The notes beneath the pieces are model-generated. The model did no database searches. It had not been told where the DNA came from and worked only from the letters and a program-made list of their open reading frames with translations. From assembly GCA_028343855.1 (NCBI GenBank), contig JAOLZN010000010.1:1-47325 (forward strand): a stretch of 47,325 bases of DNA, given 5' to 3'. Of the stretch, positions 7,370 to 15,867 are shown piece by piece. The stretch is from Candidatus Nitrosopumilus sp. (GTDB lineage Archaea > Thermoproteota > Nitrososphaeria > Nitrososphaerales > Nitrosopumilaceae). A program made the translations under genes and the position numbers. Position 1 is the stretch's first letter, and each line of letters opens with the position of its first letter.

Positions 7370-8722
7370 ATGAATCCATTAAAACATGTAGATGATCACA
7401 TGGATGATCTTATTTGTGATCTTCAAAAATTAATTCAACAACCTAGTGTCTCTGCAAAAAATGAAGGTATTGAGGAATGTGCCAAATTGGTTCAAAAATT
7501 ATTAAAATCATCTGGCCTTAAATCTGAAATTTTAAGATTAAAAAAAAATGTAGCTCCGATAGTCTTTGCTGAAATTAAATCAAAATCTAATCCTGAAAAA
7601 ACCTTGATGTTTTACAATCATTATGATGTTCAACCTGCAGAACCATTTGATTTATGGGATGATCCTCCCTTTAGTGGAGTAAGAAAAGGAAATAAAATTT
7701 TTGGAAGAGGTTCTACTGATGATAAGGGTGAATTAATTACTAGAATTAAAGCTGTTGAGGCTTGTCTTGCAACAACTGGTGATGTTCCTTGTAACATAAA
7801 ATTTGTAATTGAAGGAGAGGAGGAAACTGGTAGTGCACATATTGAAGAATATTTGAAAAAATACAAAAAGAAATTTTCTAATGATGGTGTGATTTGGGAA
7901 TTTGGATATGTTGATGCAAAAAATAGACCTATTATTGGACTTGGAATGAAGGGACTACTATTTGTTGAATTATCTGTAAAGGAATCTATACGTGATGCAC
8001 ATTCTAGTTTAGCTGTACTAATTAAAAATCCTGCATGGCGATTAATTGATGCTGTAAAAACATTAAGAGATTCTGATGGGAAAATCCTGATTAATGATTG
8101 GTATAAAGAAGTAATTCCATTTTCTAAAAAAGATTTAGAATTAATTAAGAAAGAACCTTTTGATGATAATGTATTCAAAAAAGAATTTGGAATTGATTCT
8201 TTTGTAGGTAATAAAAAAAATCTTGATGCAAAAAAGGCTTTAGTTGGTGATGCTACTTGTAATATTGCTGGATTTATTTCTGGTTACACTGGTGATGGAG
8301 CTAAAACAGTTCTTCCTGGTGAAGCCTTGGTAAAAATTGATTTTAGATTAATCCCTAAAATGGATCCTAAGAAACAAGTTATTCGATTAAAAAAACATCT
8401 GAAATTAAATGGGTTTAATGATGTAAAAATTAAAATTTTCCATGGAGAGGCAGCAGCTAGAACTAATTCTTCTGATCCTTTTGTATCACAAGTAAAGAAT
8501 GCAGCTGACAAGACTTTTGGAAAATCAATTTTGAATGTTTCAAATGCTGGTACTGGTCCAATGTACCCATTTGTTGACATTTTAAAATCTCCTTGCATTT
8601 CAATAGGAAGTACCTACATGTTTTCCAGAATTCATTCTCCTAATGAATTTGCTAGAGTTGATTTGTTAAAGAAAACTACAAAGTGCATTTGTTTGATAAT
8701 GGAAAATTTTGCAAAAAATTAA
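7370..8722 (+). CDS. M20 family metallopeptidase (dipeptidase/deacylase)
   Basis: A 450-residue zinc hydrolase of the CNDP/ArgE/DapE group. Metal ligands are visible in FYNHYDVQP (His), GRGSTDDKGEL (Asp bridging) and EGEEETGS (Glu pair, with catalytic Glu before it), and IHSPNEFAR near the C-terminus supplies the final His. About residues 180-300 form the lid/dimerisation domain. Substrate is not predictable; likely short peptides or acylated amino acids. I chose the ATG at 7370; a GTG at 7361 overlapping the nnrD stop would add three residues. It is convergent with the DoxX gene and overlaps it by 4 bases. Confidence 0.85.
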   Translation: MNPLKHVDDHMDDLICDLQKLIQQPSVSAKNEGIEECAKLVQKLLKSSGLKSEILRLKKNVAPIVFAEIKSKSNPEKTLMFYNHYDVQPAEPFDLWDDPPFSGVRKGNKIFGRGSTDDKGELITRIKAVEACLATTGDVPCNIKFVIEGEEETGSAHIEEYLKKYKKKFSNDGVIWEFGYVDAKNRPIIGLGMKGLLFVELSVKESIRDAHSSLAVLIKNPAWRLIDAVKTLRDSDGKILINDWYKEVIPFSKKDLELIKKEPFDDNVFKKEFGIDSFVGNKKNLDAKKALVGDATCNIAGFISGYTGDGAKTVLPGEALVKIDFRLIPKMDPKKQVIRLKKHLKLNGFNDVKIKIFHGEAAARTNSSDPFVSQVKNAADKTFGKSILNVSNAGTGPMYPFVDILKSPCISIGSTYMFSRIHSPNEFARVDLLKKTTKCICLIMENFAKN

Positions 8723-9147
8723 TGAAGACATCTGGGAATTTTTTTAATTACTTGTGATAATGAAATTCTTCCAGGACCTGCAACAATAATTACTAATGCT
8801 ACTGCAAGTAGGATTAAATCAAATTCTATTCCATTGTCTCCTGTGATGCTTTGAGCACCTTTAACGTGGAAAATTGCACCTACCATTATTATGGAAATGA
8901 CTGATGCTGATATTCTATTCAACACTCCTATGATTAGTAATATTCCTGGAATCACTTCTGCTAATGCTATAATTATGGCTAATTCTCCTGGAATCCCCAT
9001 TGATGATATCCAACCTACAAACCCTTCATTACCAAATTTACTATATCCGTGAATGATGAAAATTACTCCCATTGCTAATCTTAATCCGAGAAATACTGTA
9101 TCATTCAAGATTTTTTCTTTAATTTCACTGGTAGCCAATTTATCCAA
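8719..9147 (-). CDS. DoxX family membrane protein
   Basis: A 142-residue integral membrane protein with four hydrophobic segments. FLGLRLAMGVIFIIHGYSKF near the start and the following Gly/Pro-rich loops (GWISSMGIPGELAIIIALAEVIPGILLIIGVLNR) are typical DoxX features. DoxX-like proteins occur in membranes and some belong to thiosulfate:quinone oxidoreductase, but this single-subunit type has no settled role. The start is TTG, supported by a TTTTTTATG box about 24 bases before it on this strand. Confidence 0.85.
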   Translation of the reverse strand: MDKLATSEIKEKILNDTVFLGLRLAMGVIFIIHGYSKFGNEGFVGWISSMGIPGELAIIIALAEVIPGILLIIGVLNRISASVISIIMVGAIFHVKGAQSITGDNGIEFDLILLAVALVIIVAGPGRISLSQVIKKIPRCLH

Positions 9148-9311
9148 TCTTATTTTTCATTATTCTCATAAAAAAGATATGGTTTGTTCTATCTTTGTAC
9201 TAGACAATTTTGTTATTTCATGACCTTCTGATCCATTATTTTTAAATTTTAGCCACAAATTTGATCTCTATTGTAGAAAGCCCTTTATTATGTGACAAAA
9301 TTATTTTAAAT

Positions 9312-9908
9312 ATGTCAATGTATATGCCGGGAGCAACTGCTGTTGGAATTACTTTTGATGGTGGTGTAGTTTTTGCTAGTGAGAAAAGAATCGCTTTTGG
9401 TAATTTCCTTGTAAGTAAAACCACTAAGAAGACTTTCTCTATAACTGATAAAGTTGGTGCAACTTGTGCTGGTCTTGTTGCTGATATGCAAATTTTAACT
9501 TTACAAATTTCAGCTCTTGCAAAAATTAGAAAAATGGACATTAAAAGAGATGTTCCTCCAAACACTGTTGCTAAAATGATGTCAAATATGATGTATGAAA
9601 GAAGATACTTTCCATTACTAACACAAGTAATTGTTGGCGGCGTGGTTGATAAACCCGTTATGTATACTCTTGATCCTCTTGGTTCAGTACTTCCTGATGA
9701 ATATGCTGCAGTTGGTACTGGTGCTGAAATGGCATTAGGTGTTTTAGATCCTCAGTTTAAACCAAACATGACTAAAGATGAAGCTATTACTTTGGCAAAA
9801 CATGCAGTGCGTGCAGCAGCTTTGAGAGATTCTGCAAGTGGTGATGGATTAGATGTACTTGTAATAACTAAAGATGGTACAGAAGAATTTACTGAAAGTA
9901 TCAAATAG
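9312..9908 (+). CDS. psmB: Proteasome beta subunit, apparently lacking the catalytic Thr1
   Basis: A 198-residue 20S proteasome beta-type subunit. After a six-residue leader and Gly7 the fold starts ATAVGITFDGGVVFASEKR. Aligned with the archaeal TTTVGI...E17-K/R18-R19 pattern, Glu17 and Lys33 (in KTTKKTF) are present, but position 1 is Ala8 rather than Thr. Later GTGAEMALGVLD and SGDGLDVLVI are typical. The subunit therefore seems non-catalytic, like the second beta subunit of some crenarchaea; an active partner should be elsewhere. Reading Thr9 as Thr1 would need a one-residue deletion. I chose the ATG at 9312, about 25 bases after TTTATTA; TTG at 9261 would add 17 residues. Confidence 0.88.
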   Translation: MSMYMPGATAVGITFDGGVVFASEKRIAFGNFLVSKTTKKTFSITDKVGATCAGLVADMQILTLQISALAKIRKMDIKRDVPPNTVAKMMSNMMYERRYFPLLTQVIVGGVVDKPVMYTLDPLGSVLPDEYAAVGTGAEMALGVLDPQFKPNMTKDEAITLAKHAVRAAALRDSASGDGLDVLVITKDGTEEFTESIK

Positions 9909-9913
9909 TTTTT

Positions 9914-10828
9914 TCATCCATTGTTGAGCATTTTTCTCAAACCTACACATCTGTTTCTAATTGTAACTTCGGTAATTCCTGATGCGATTGATATTTCTTT
10001 TTGTGATTTTATTTCACCTGTAGTAATACATGCTAAATATAGTGATGCGGCTGCAACTCCCATGGGATCTTTGCCTGCCACTAGCCCTATGTCTTTGGCT
10101 TGATTGAGAATTTTAACTGCATTCCTTTTACTTTTTTCACTTAATTTTGCAACACTTGCAATTCTTGAAATTCCTTTTACTGGATCAACCACTGGCATTT
10201 TTAATTCTAATTCTCTAAAAATTAATCTATAACATCTTGCAATATCTTTTTTTTTAATATTCATTTCATCTGCAATATCGTATAATGTTCTTGGAGTTTC
10301 TGTATCTCTACATGCTGCATATAGACACGCTCCTACCAATCCTTGAATTGAACGTCCTCTAACTAATTTTTTTTCCATTGCTTTTCTGTAAATGTAAGCT
10401 GCTTTTTCAATCACTGTATCTGTTAATGCCAGTTTGTCTTTTAGTTTCCCCATTTCATTAAATGCTTGTCTGAGATTTCTATCTGCAGATGAATTAGCTT
10501 GACTTCTACTATCCCAAGTTCTAAGTCTTTCAATTGAATTTTTCATACTAGATGATAGTGGTTTTCCTGTTGCATCCTTGTTTGCAACTCCAATAATTGT
10601 TGATAATCCCATATCGTGTATTGTTAGTGATGTTCCTGCACCTACTCTGGTTCTGTCATTTTGATCACTTGAAAAAGAACGCCATTCTGCACCTGAATCT
10701 GTAATTTGATCTGTAATCACTAATCCACATTTCCCACAAAATAATTCTCCTGTACTGTGATCTGTAACTAATTTTTTATCTCCACAAACAGGACATTTTA
10801 CCACATTTGCTAAATTATTTTTTAACAT
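9914..10828 (-). CDS. tfb: Transcription initiation factor IIB (TFB), first copy
   Basis: A 304-residue TFB. The N-terminal zinc ribbon is CPVC-x17-CGKC (residues 12-34), followed by the B-reader/linker (SGAEWRSFSSDQNDRTRVG) and two cyclin repeats, the first about residues 115-195 and the second about 210-300. It recruits RNA polymerase to TBP-bound promoters and sets the start site. It is convergent with psmB, 5 bases apart. A second TFB lies at 32550-33476, very similar through the reader and the cyclin core, so promoter selectivity may be divided between them. Confidence 0.95.
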   Translation of the reverse strand: MLKNNLANVVKCPVCGDKKLVTDHSTGELFCGKCGLVITDQITDSGAEWRSFSSDQNDRTRVGAGTSLTIHDMGLSTIIGVANKDATGKPLSSSMKNSIERLRTWDSRSQANSSADRNLRQAFNEMGKLKDKLALTDTVIEKAAYIYRKAMEKKLVRGRSIQGLVGACLYAACRDTETPRTLYDIADEMNIKKKDIARCYRLIFRELELKMPVVDPVKGISRIASVAKLSEKSKRNAVKILNQAKDIGLVAGKDPMGVAAASLYLACITTGEIKSQKEISIASGITEVTIRNRCVGLRKMLNNG

Positions 10829-10942
10829 ATTTCATCGATTCAAAAATTAACTAAATAATCCTTTTACGAAATTTCTGAAGGTGACTTGTTGTAATATTAT
10901 GTTGTTGTTCTCAATTTTTAGAATACCATATTCTCATTTTTC

Positions 10943-12367
10943 TCAATCTACTATACAATACGCATAACTGGGTGTCATTGATGGATACATGATATTATTT
11001 CTATCATTTGTGTGTGGCAATCCTAATGTGTGGCCTAATTCGTGAGTCATAATGGTTTCTAGAGTTTTGATATCGTATAATTGAAATTGTCCGTCACAAT
11101 TAAAATCCCCTAATGCCACTTCTACTACACCTTTGCCTAGATGTGCATGTCCTAATACGCCTTCACCAATATCTCTAACTACCCAAGTAATCCAAACATT
11201 TGCGTCCTGTTTTATATTAATAATTTCAAATTTCATTTTAGCATCAAATTCTTTTACTTTCAACTCTTGTTGTCCCCAAAATTGAAATGAATTTTTTAAT
11301 GTGTTTACGTGGTCAAGTGGCAGACCAACTGGTTGTTCATTAACAAATGCTTTGTATTTTATGATATATGTTCCGTTAATAATTTCATATGTTGGATCTG
11401 GAAAATGTGCTGATGATGATTGAACTTGTTGATCATAATTCCATTTATTTTTGTCTCTAAGAAATTTTTTAATTACTTCCTCACTTGGATTTGGAAATTC
11501 TATGTATCGTCTTTCCTTTACCATGTTGTTTTCAATATCTCTTAGATATTTGTTAAATAGAAAATCTTCATACTCTAAATCTTGTTGTGTTTTTTTAACA
11601 TTTCCATCGATTAATTTATTGTCTATTAACCATTGAACATTTTTAAAAAATATTCTGTTTGATGACTGTTCTTTACTCCATATTTCTAAATCTTTTTTAA
11701 TTGCTGACATGCTTTTTAATTCATTTATCTTTTCAACTATTTGTTCATTAGGAACTTTAACCATTTTCTCCTTAATCATATATTCTAAAACATTAAAAAA
11801 TTCTTCATCTGTAATTTTATCAACTATCCACCATTTTGTTGCATCTTCTATCCATTTTGGTAAATTACCTTGGTCATCTGTAAATCCTACTGTCTTACTA
11901 GTTGGTTTGTATGGGTATTTTGAAACAAATTCTTTAATAAACTCCATATAGTTTTTTATCACTTCACTATTTGGTTTTTCTTGCTTAGCTTTATTGAAGT
12001 AGATTAACGCTTCTTGATATTCTCCTAAACTTCCAAAACTCACACCCATTGCGGTGAGTACAGTTGATTCATTTGGATCAATTTGTAATGCTTTATGATA
12101 TTGTTTTAATGCAGATGTATGTTCATCTAAATTATTTAATGATAATCCTTTCATTTTTAATGCTTGAATGTTATCTGGTTGATTTTTCAGAATTTCGTCA
12201 TAGATCATTATAGCTTGTCTGTATTCTCCATTTAGGGTGTGATCTTTAGCTGTTCTGAATGATTCTTTTAATTCATTTTTTTGTGCAAATGCATCTTCAG
12301 TAACAAATAATGAAATGCATAAAATCGGTAAAATTAGATAGATTAAATTTTTTGTTTGTTTAATCAT
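10943..12367 (-). CDS. Secreted TPR and matrixin-like zinc metalloprotease
   Basis: A 474-residue exported protein. Residues 1-28 are a signal peptide ending AFAQ. TPR-like repeats fill about 32-140 (AIMIYDEILKNQPDN, ALKQYHKALQIDPNE, ALIYFNKAKQEKPNS). Two W-rich modules follow (LPKWIEDATKWWIVDKI, and FFKNVQWLIDNKLIDG), of a kind frequent in thaumarchaeal surface proteins. The C-terminal peptidase domain has HELGHTLGLPH with His442, Glu443, His446 and His452, and a Met-turn NIMYPSM. This is the metzincin/matrixin zinc site. It probably acts at the cell surface on proteins; the substrate is unknown. The protein lacks a C-terminal anchor. Confidence 0.85.
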   Translation of the reverse strand: MIKQTKNLIYLILPILCISLFVTEDAFAQKNELKESFRTAKDHTLNGEYRQAIMIYDEILKNQPDNIQALKMKGLSLNNLDEHTSALKQYHKALQIDPNESTVLTAMGVSFGSLGEYQEALIYFNKAKQEKPNSEVIKNYMEFIKEFVSKYPYKPTSKTVGFTDDQGNLPKWIEDATKWWIVDKITDEEFFNVLEYMIKEKMVKVPNEQIVEKINELKSMSAIKKDLEIWSKEQSSNRIFFKNVQWLIDNKLIDGNVKKTQQDLEYEDFLFNKYLRDIENNMVKERRYIEFPNPSEEVIKKFLRDKNKWNYDQQVQSSSAHFPDPTYEIINGTYIIKYKAFVNEQPVGLPLDHVNTLKNSFQFWGQQELKVKEFDAKMKFEIINIKQDANVWITWVVRDIGEGVLGHAHLGKGVVEVALGDFNCDGQFQLYDIKTLETIMTHELGHTLGLPHTNDRNNIMYPSMTPSYAYCIVD

Positions 12368-12489
12368 ATTGTCATCAAATTCTTGCTTTATTTCTATTTT
12401 TTACTTGTTAATTTTTCAGTATTTTTTAGCTTAAATCTTTCATGACTGTTGGAAAATCTTTAATTCATTCATTAATACGACTTTTTGTA

Positions 12490-12849
12490 ATGGTTGATGA
12501 TAAAATTTCTAAAAATATCTATGATCTTCGTAAAGAAATTGAATTCGTTGAAAATGAGTTATCTGAATTGGGCGATCCTGTTTCAGATATTCCTGAAATG
12601 ATTTCAAATTCAAATTTAATTCGTTCAAATGAATATTTTTTAAAATCTGATCAAAAGAAAACAGATTTGATCTCATTATATGCTCAATATTCTGATTCTC
12701 TGGAAGTTCTTTTGTCATCTGTTTTTGAAATCCAAACTGAATTGAAGGATGTTTTACATGAACAATCTTTACTTATTGATTCTAAAAGGTCAAAGCCAAA
12801 ATCAAAGCCAAAATCAAAGCCAAAATCAAAGCCAAAATCAAAAAAATAA
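12490..12849 (+). CDS. Coiled-coil protein with basic SKPK repeat tail
   Basis: A 119-residue protein if started at the ATG at 12490 (MVDDKISKNIY); an ATG at 12442 would add 16 hydrophobic residues (SLIHSLIRLFV), and I cannot decide firmly. Residues 1-100 are predicted helical with heptad-like spacing; the tail is four SKPK units and ends SKK. The tail is very basic and could bind nucleic acid or acidic partners. Convergent with birA, one base apart. Function unknown. Confidence 0.55.
   Translation: MVDDKISKNIYDLRKEIEFVENELSELGDPVSDIPEMISNSNLIRSNEYFLKSDQKKTDLISLYAQYSDSLEVLLSSVFEIQTELKDVLHEQSLLIDSKRSKPKSKPKSKPKSKPKSKK
12790..12837 (+). repeat. Four perfect 12-bp tandem repeats (SKPK tail)
   Basis: TCAAAGCCAAAA is repeated four times without change, in frame, encoding SKPK. 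It closely parallels the repeat-grown basic tail of the trmI gene. Confidence 0.9.
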
Positions 12850-12850
12850 T

Positions 12851-13858
12851 TTATTTTGATAGGTGAATTACATCACCAGCAATTACTTTTTTCATATTTT
12901 TCTTTTGTTTAATTATTAATCCCCCATCATGATCTAGTTTGATGGCTTCTCCTTTTACTATTCCATCACTAGTGTTGATTTCTATTTTTTTTCCAATAGT
13001 TGATGATTTTTTTGTCCAATCTGCAATAATTTTTTTTATTTGATTATTGTTTAGTTCTTCATACACTTTTTCTAATTCTAATAGAAATGATTGGATTAAT
13101 TGTATGGGGCTGCTTTTATTTTTATGTTCATTTAAACTTGCTACTCCGTAATAATTCCCTGTTTTCTTCAAGCCCTTTTCAATTTCTTTTGTATTTACAT
13201 TGAAATTAATTCCAACACCTAAAATTAAATTTTCTATTCTATTTGATTCAAATGAAGCATCTACTAACATTCCTGCTAATTTTTTCCCCTTTATTGTTAA
13301 ATCATTTGGCCATTTTAATTCTGTAGATATTTTACATGTTTTTTGAATTGCATTTGATAATGCTAATGACGATGCAATGGGAAATAATGTTGTATTTGAA
13401 ATATCAAATTTTGGATGTAAAATTATTGAAAAAGAAATTCCTCCTTTGGGTGATATCCATTTCCTACCTGATCTTCCTCTTCCTTCAGTTTGTTTTTCTG
13501 CAATAATTATTGTACCTTCATTTTCTAACTCATTAACCATCTTCAATGCTTGACTTTGTGTGGACTCTATGGAATCAAAATAATATGCATGTTGACCTAA
13601 TACTTTTGTTTCTAGTTCTGAAATTATTTCCCATGGCAACAATAAATCTGAATTTTTTGTAAGTCTGTAACCTTCTTTTTGTTTTGATTCTACTGTGTAT
13701 CCTAACGTTTGAATTTTTTTAATATGCTTCCAAACTGCAACCCTGCTAATTCTTAAAACATCACTAAGATCCTGCCCTGATAGGTATTCTGTATTATGTG
13801 TCTTGAGAAATCTTAAAACTTTGAGTAATCCTGTATCATCAGACGAATTGTAAATCAA
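12851..13858 (-). CDS. birA: Biotin operon repressor / biotin-protein ligase
   Basis: A 335-residue bifunctional BirA. Residues about 5-70 are a winged helix-turn-helix (GQDLSDVLRISRVAVWKHIKKIQTLG). The ligase domain has the biotinyl-AMP loop GRGRSGRKW, ISPKGGISFSI, and the KWPNDLTIKGKKLAGMLVD block, followed by the small C-terminal domain. It adds biotin to the carboxyl carrier subunit of acetyl/propionyl-CoA carboxylase, which in thaumarchaea starts carbon fixation, and may repress biotin genes. The start is TTG; no in-frame ATG is close. No palindromic biotin operator is obvious in its upstream 35 bases. Confidence 0.92.
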   Translation of the reverse strand: MIYNSSDDTGLLKVLRFLKTHNTEYLSGQDLSDVLRISRVAVWKHIKKIQTLGYTVESKQKEGYRLTKNSDLLLPWEIISELETKVLGQHAYYFDSIESTQSQALKMVNELENEGTIIIAEKQTEGRGRSGRKWISPKGGISFSIILHPKFDISNTTLFPIASSLALSNAIQKTCKISTELKWPNDLTIKGKKLAGMLVDASFESNRIENLILGVGINFNVNTKEIEKGLKKTGNYYGVASLNEHKNKSSPIQLIQSFLLELEKVYEELNNNQIKKIIADWTKKSSTIGKKIEINTSDGIVKGEAIKLDHDGGLIIKQKKNMKKVIAGDVIHLSK

Positions 13859-13893
13859 TTATTTGTTATTCTTAATTGCTGTATAAAAAATAT

Positions 13894-14406
13894 CTAGAAT
13901 CCGATATCAAAATCAAACCCGCCATCATCCATACCGCCATCATCCATACCGCCATCATCCATACCTTGATCAGCCATATCTTGTTGTGATACAAAATCTG
14001 ACATTCCAATACCCATCATACTAAACATCATTGAAAACATCATCATATCCATTACTCCAAAAAACATCATAGTTGGTAAAAATGATTTATTTTCTTCCAT
14101 TTTTTGTTGAAGTTGTTGTTTGTCCCCATTTTCATAAAGTGATTTCATCTCTTTCCATTTGGATTGTATTTCTATAATTTTTCTATCTAGTTCATCTGAT
14201 CCTGTTTCTGTAATTTTTAATTCTATTTTCTTTCCAAAGAATCCTTTTTTTTCTTCAACTCTGATGAATTTTTTATTTTCTAATTCTTCTAAAATTGAAT
14301 TCAGTTCTTCTCCGCTAATCTTTGTTTCATTTTGAATATTTGAAAATTTTTTCTTACCTCTTCTGATTGAACCTAATACAATTACATCTTTTGGTTCTGT
14401 TTCCAT
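13894..14406 (-). CDS. Winged-helix-like protein with Met-rich segment and GGMDD repeats
   Basis: A 170-residue protein. Residues about 5-75 look like a winged helix (IVLGSIRRGKKKFSNIQNET, ELNSILEELENKKFIRVEEK, KIELKITETGSDEL). A helical linker follows, then a very Met-rich hydrophobic stretch at about 108-132 (MMFFGVMDMMMFSMMFSMMG) and an acidic Gly-rich tail with three MDDGG units ending FDFDIGF. It may be a membrane-tethered or self-associating regulator; the Met-rich stretch could also bind copper, which is inference only. No family assigned. Confidence 0.6.
   Translation of the reverse strand: METEPKDVIVLGSIRRGKKKFSNIQNETKISGEELNSILEELENKKFIRVEEKKGFFGKKIELKITETGSDELDRKIIEIQSKWKEMKSLYENGDKQQLQQKMEENKSFLPTMMFFGVMDMMMFSMMFSMMGIGMSDFVSQQDMADQGMDDGGMDDGGMDDGGFDFDIGF
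13919..13963 (-). repeat. Three perfect 15-bp tandem repeats (MDDGG tail)
   Basis: Three identical copies of a 15-base unit (plus-strand CCGCCATCATCCATA) encode the MDDGG repeats at the C-terminus of the winged-helix-like protein. Perfect identity suggests recent slippage. Confidence 0.9.
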
Positions 14407-14449
14407 AGTTTCCTTGATTTATTATAATTAAAATACTCTCTGATTTTGA

Positions 14450-15358
14450 CTAAATTCTATTTTTTTCCTTTAGTTCTGATATTACTTGTTTTACCCCCTC
14501 TTTGTAATTTGGATATTTGAATTGGTATATTTGAGATATTTTTTTGTTGGATACCTTCATTGAAGTTGTTAATAATTTGATTAAATCTCCTCCTAGTATT
14601 GCTTTAGCTAAAAATACCGGAACGCTTCCTGGATGCTTTGCATTAATTTGATCTGCTGTATAGTTTGAAAATTCTTTAAATGTAATTGGCATAGAATCTG
14701 CAATGATAAATGATTCTCCAAATGATTTATTTTCTAAAACTGCAATCATACTACCTACTGCATCTTCTACATGAACAAAACCTTTGTAATATTCTCCTCC
14801 TTTAGGCATCCTAAACGTATTATTTTTTAATCTTTTTACAAGCATTTGGTGAAACCAACCATCTGGTCCATAAACATCCCCAAAATGAACTACTGAAAAA
14901 TTAATTTTATTTTCTAATGTTTTTTCTTTTAGATATTTTTCGGCATCCAACCTTATTTTCACAAAATTTGTATTTGGATTGTATTTTTGATTCTCATCTA
15001 TTATTTTCTCTCCTGTTTCTCCATATACTCCTAATCCTGAAATATAGATGATTGATTTTGTGATGTCTTTAATTTCTCCAAATAATTTTTTTGTTCCTTC
15101 CAAGTTGACTTTTTCCAATATTTTTTTATTTTTTTCTAATGGTGTGTGTGATGCTAGATGGAAAACACAATCAAATTTTACACCTTTGAAATCTATTTTC
15201 TCTTCACTTAAATCTCCGTAAATGATTTTTGATTTTGAATTCCCTTTTTTGTTTTTACGAATTAGACTAGTAACCTCGTATCCTTGACTGATTAAAGAAT
15301 CCACTAATCTTGAACCGATAAAGCCTGTTGCACCTGTTACTAATACTGATTTTCCCAT
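14450..15358 (-). CDS. Extended SDR-family NAD(P)-binding protein (epimerase/reductase-like)
   Basis: A 302-residue Rossmann protein with the cofactor motif VTGATGFIGSRLVDSL at the N-terminus and the extended-SDR marks FHLASHTPL, ISGLGVYGETGE and YGPDGWFHQML. The usual catalytic YxxxK is FVKIR here (in NTNFVKIRLDAEKYL), so both Tyr and Lys are replaced. Normal nucleotide-sugar epimerase chemistry is therefore doubtful; it may be a binding protein or use other residues, as atypical SDRs do. I took the ATG at 15358, supported by an ATACAATAAAAG box 27 bases before; TTG at 15367 would add three residues. Confidence 0.8.
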   Translation of the reverse strand: MGKSVLVTGATGFIGSRLVDSLISQGYEVTSLIRKNKKGNSKSKIIYGDLSEEKIDFKGVKFDCVFHLASHTPLEKNKKILEKVNLEGTKKLFGEIKDITKSIIYISGLGVYGETGEKIIDENQKYNPNTNFVKIRLDAEKYLKEKTLENKINFSVVHFGDVYGPDGWFHQMLVKRLKNNTFRMPKGGEYYKGFVHVEDAVGSMIAVLENKSFGESFIIADSMPITFKEFSNYTADQINAKHPGSVPVFLAKAILGGDLIKLLTTSMKVSNKKISQIYQFKYPNYKEGVKQVISELKEKNRI

Positions 15359-15453
15359 ACCATTCAATGGTTTTTTACCTTTTATTGTATTTGTATTTGT
15401 TATACTAGTGCCATTCGTTCAAAAATTATATGATACGTTGTTGAGGTTATCTT

Positions 15454-15867
15454 GTGGAACAGGACTCCTATTCTGATAAGCAAATAATTGAATTTTTATC
15501 TTTGAAAACTGTTGCTGTAATTGGAATGTCAAAACATTCATCTAAAGCTGCTCACTATGTTCCAAAATATTTACTTGATAACGGGTATGATGTTACACCT
15601 GTAAATCCTACTGCAGACAAAATTTTAGAAATTAATTGCTATGATTCTGTATCTGAAATTAATGGCCCAATTGACATCATTGATGTATTTCGACCATCTG
15701 ATCAAATCTCTTCTATTATTCATGATTGTATTGAAAAAAAACCTAAAGTAATTTGGCTTCAGGAGGGAATTCATGATTTTGAATCTGAGGAATTAGCTCG
15801 AAAAGCTGGAATTCTTGTAGTTTTTAACAGATGCATGTTGGCTGAACATCAGAGATTGGGATTATGA
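15454..15867 (+). CDS. CoA-binding domain protein (YccU-like)
   Basis: A 137-residue single-domain protein of the CoA_binding_2 family: KTVAVIGMSKHSSKAAHYVPKYL (Rossmann start), VTPVNPTAD, IDVFRPSDQI and VIWLQEGIH, ending with GILVVFNRCMLAEH. These proteins bind CoA or acyl-CoA; the reaction, if any, is unknown. The start is GTG at 15454, with an AAATTATATG box centred 26 bases before it. Its stop overlaps by 4 bases the ATG of a decayed downstream gene, so the two were once co-translated. Confidence 0.85.
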   Translation: MEQDSYSDKQIIEFLSLKTVAVIGMSKHSSKAAHYVPKYLLDNGYDVTPVNPTADKILEINCYDSVSEINGPIDIIDVFRPSDQISSIIHDCIEKKPKVIWLQEGIHDFESEELARKAGILVVFNRCMLAEHQRLGL

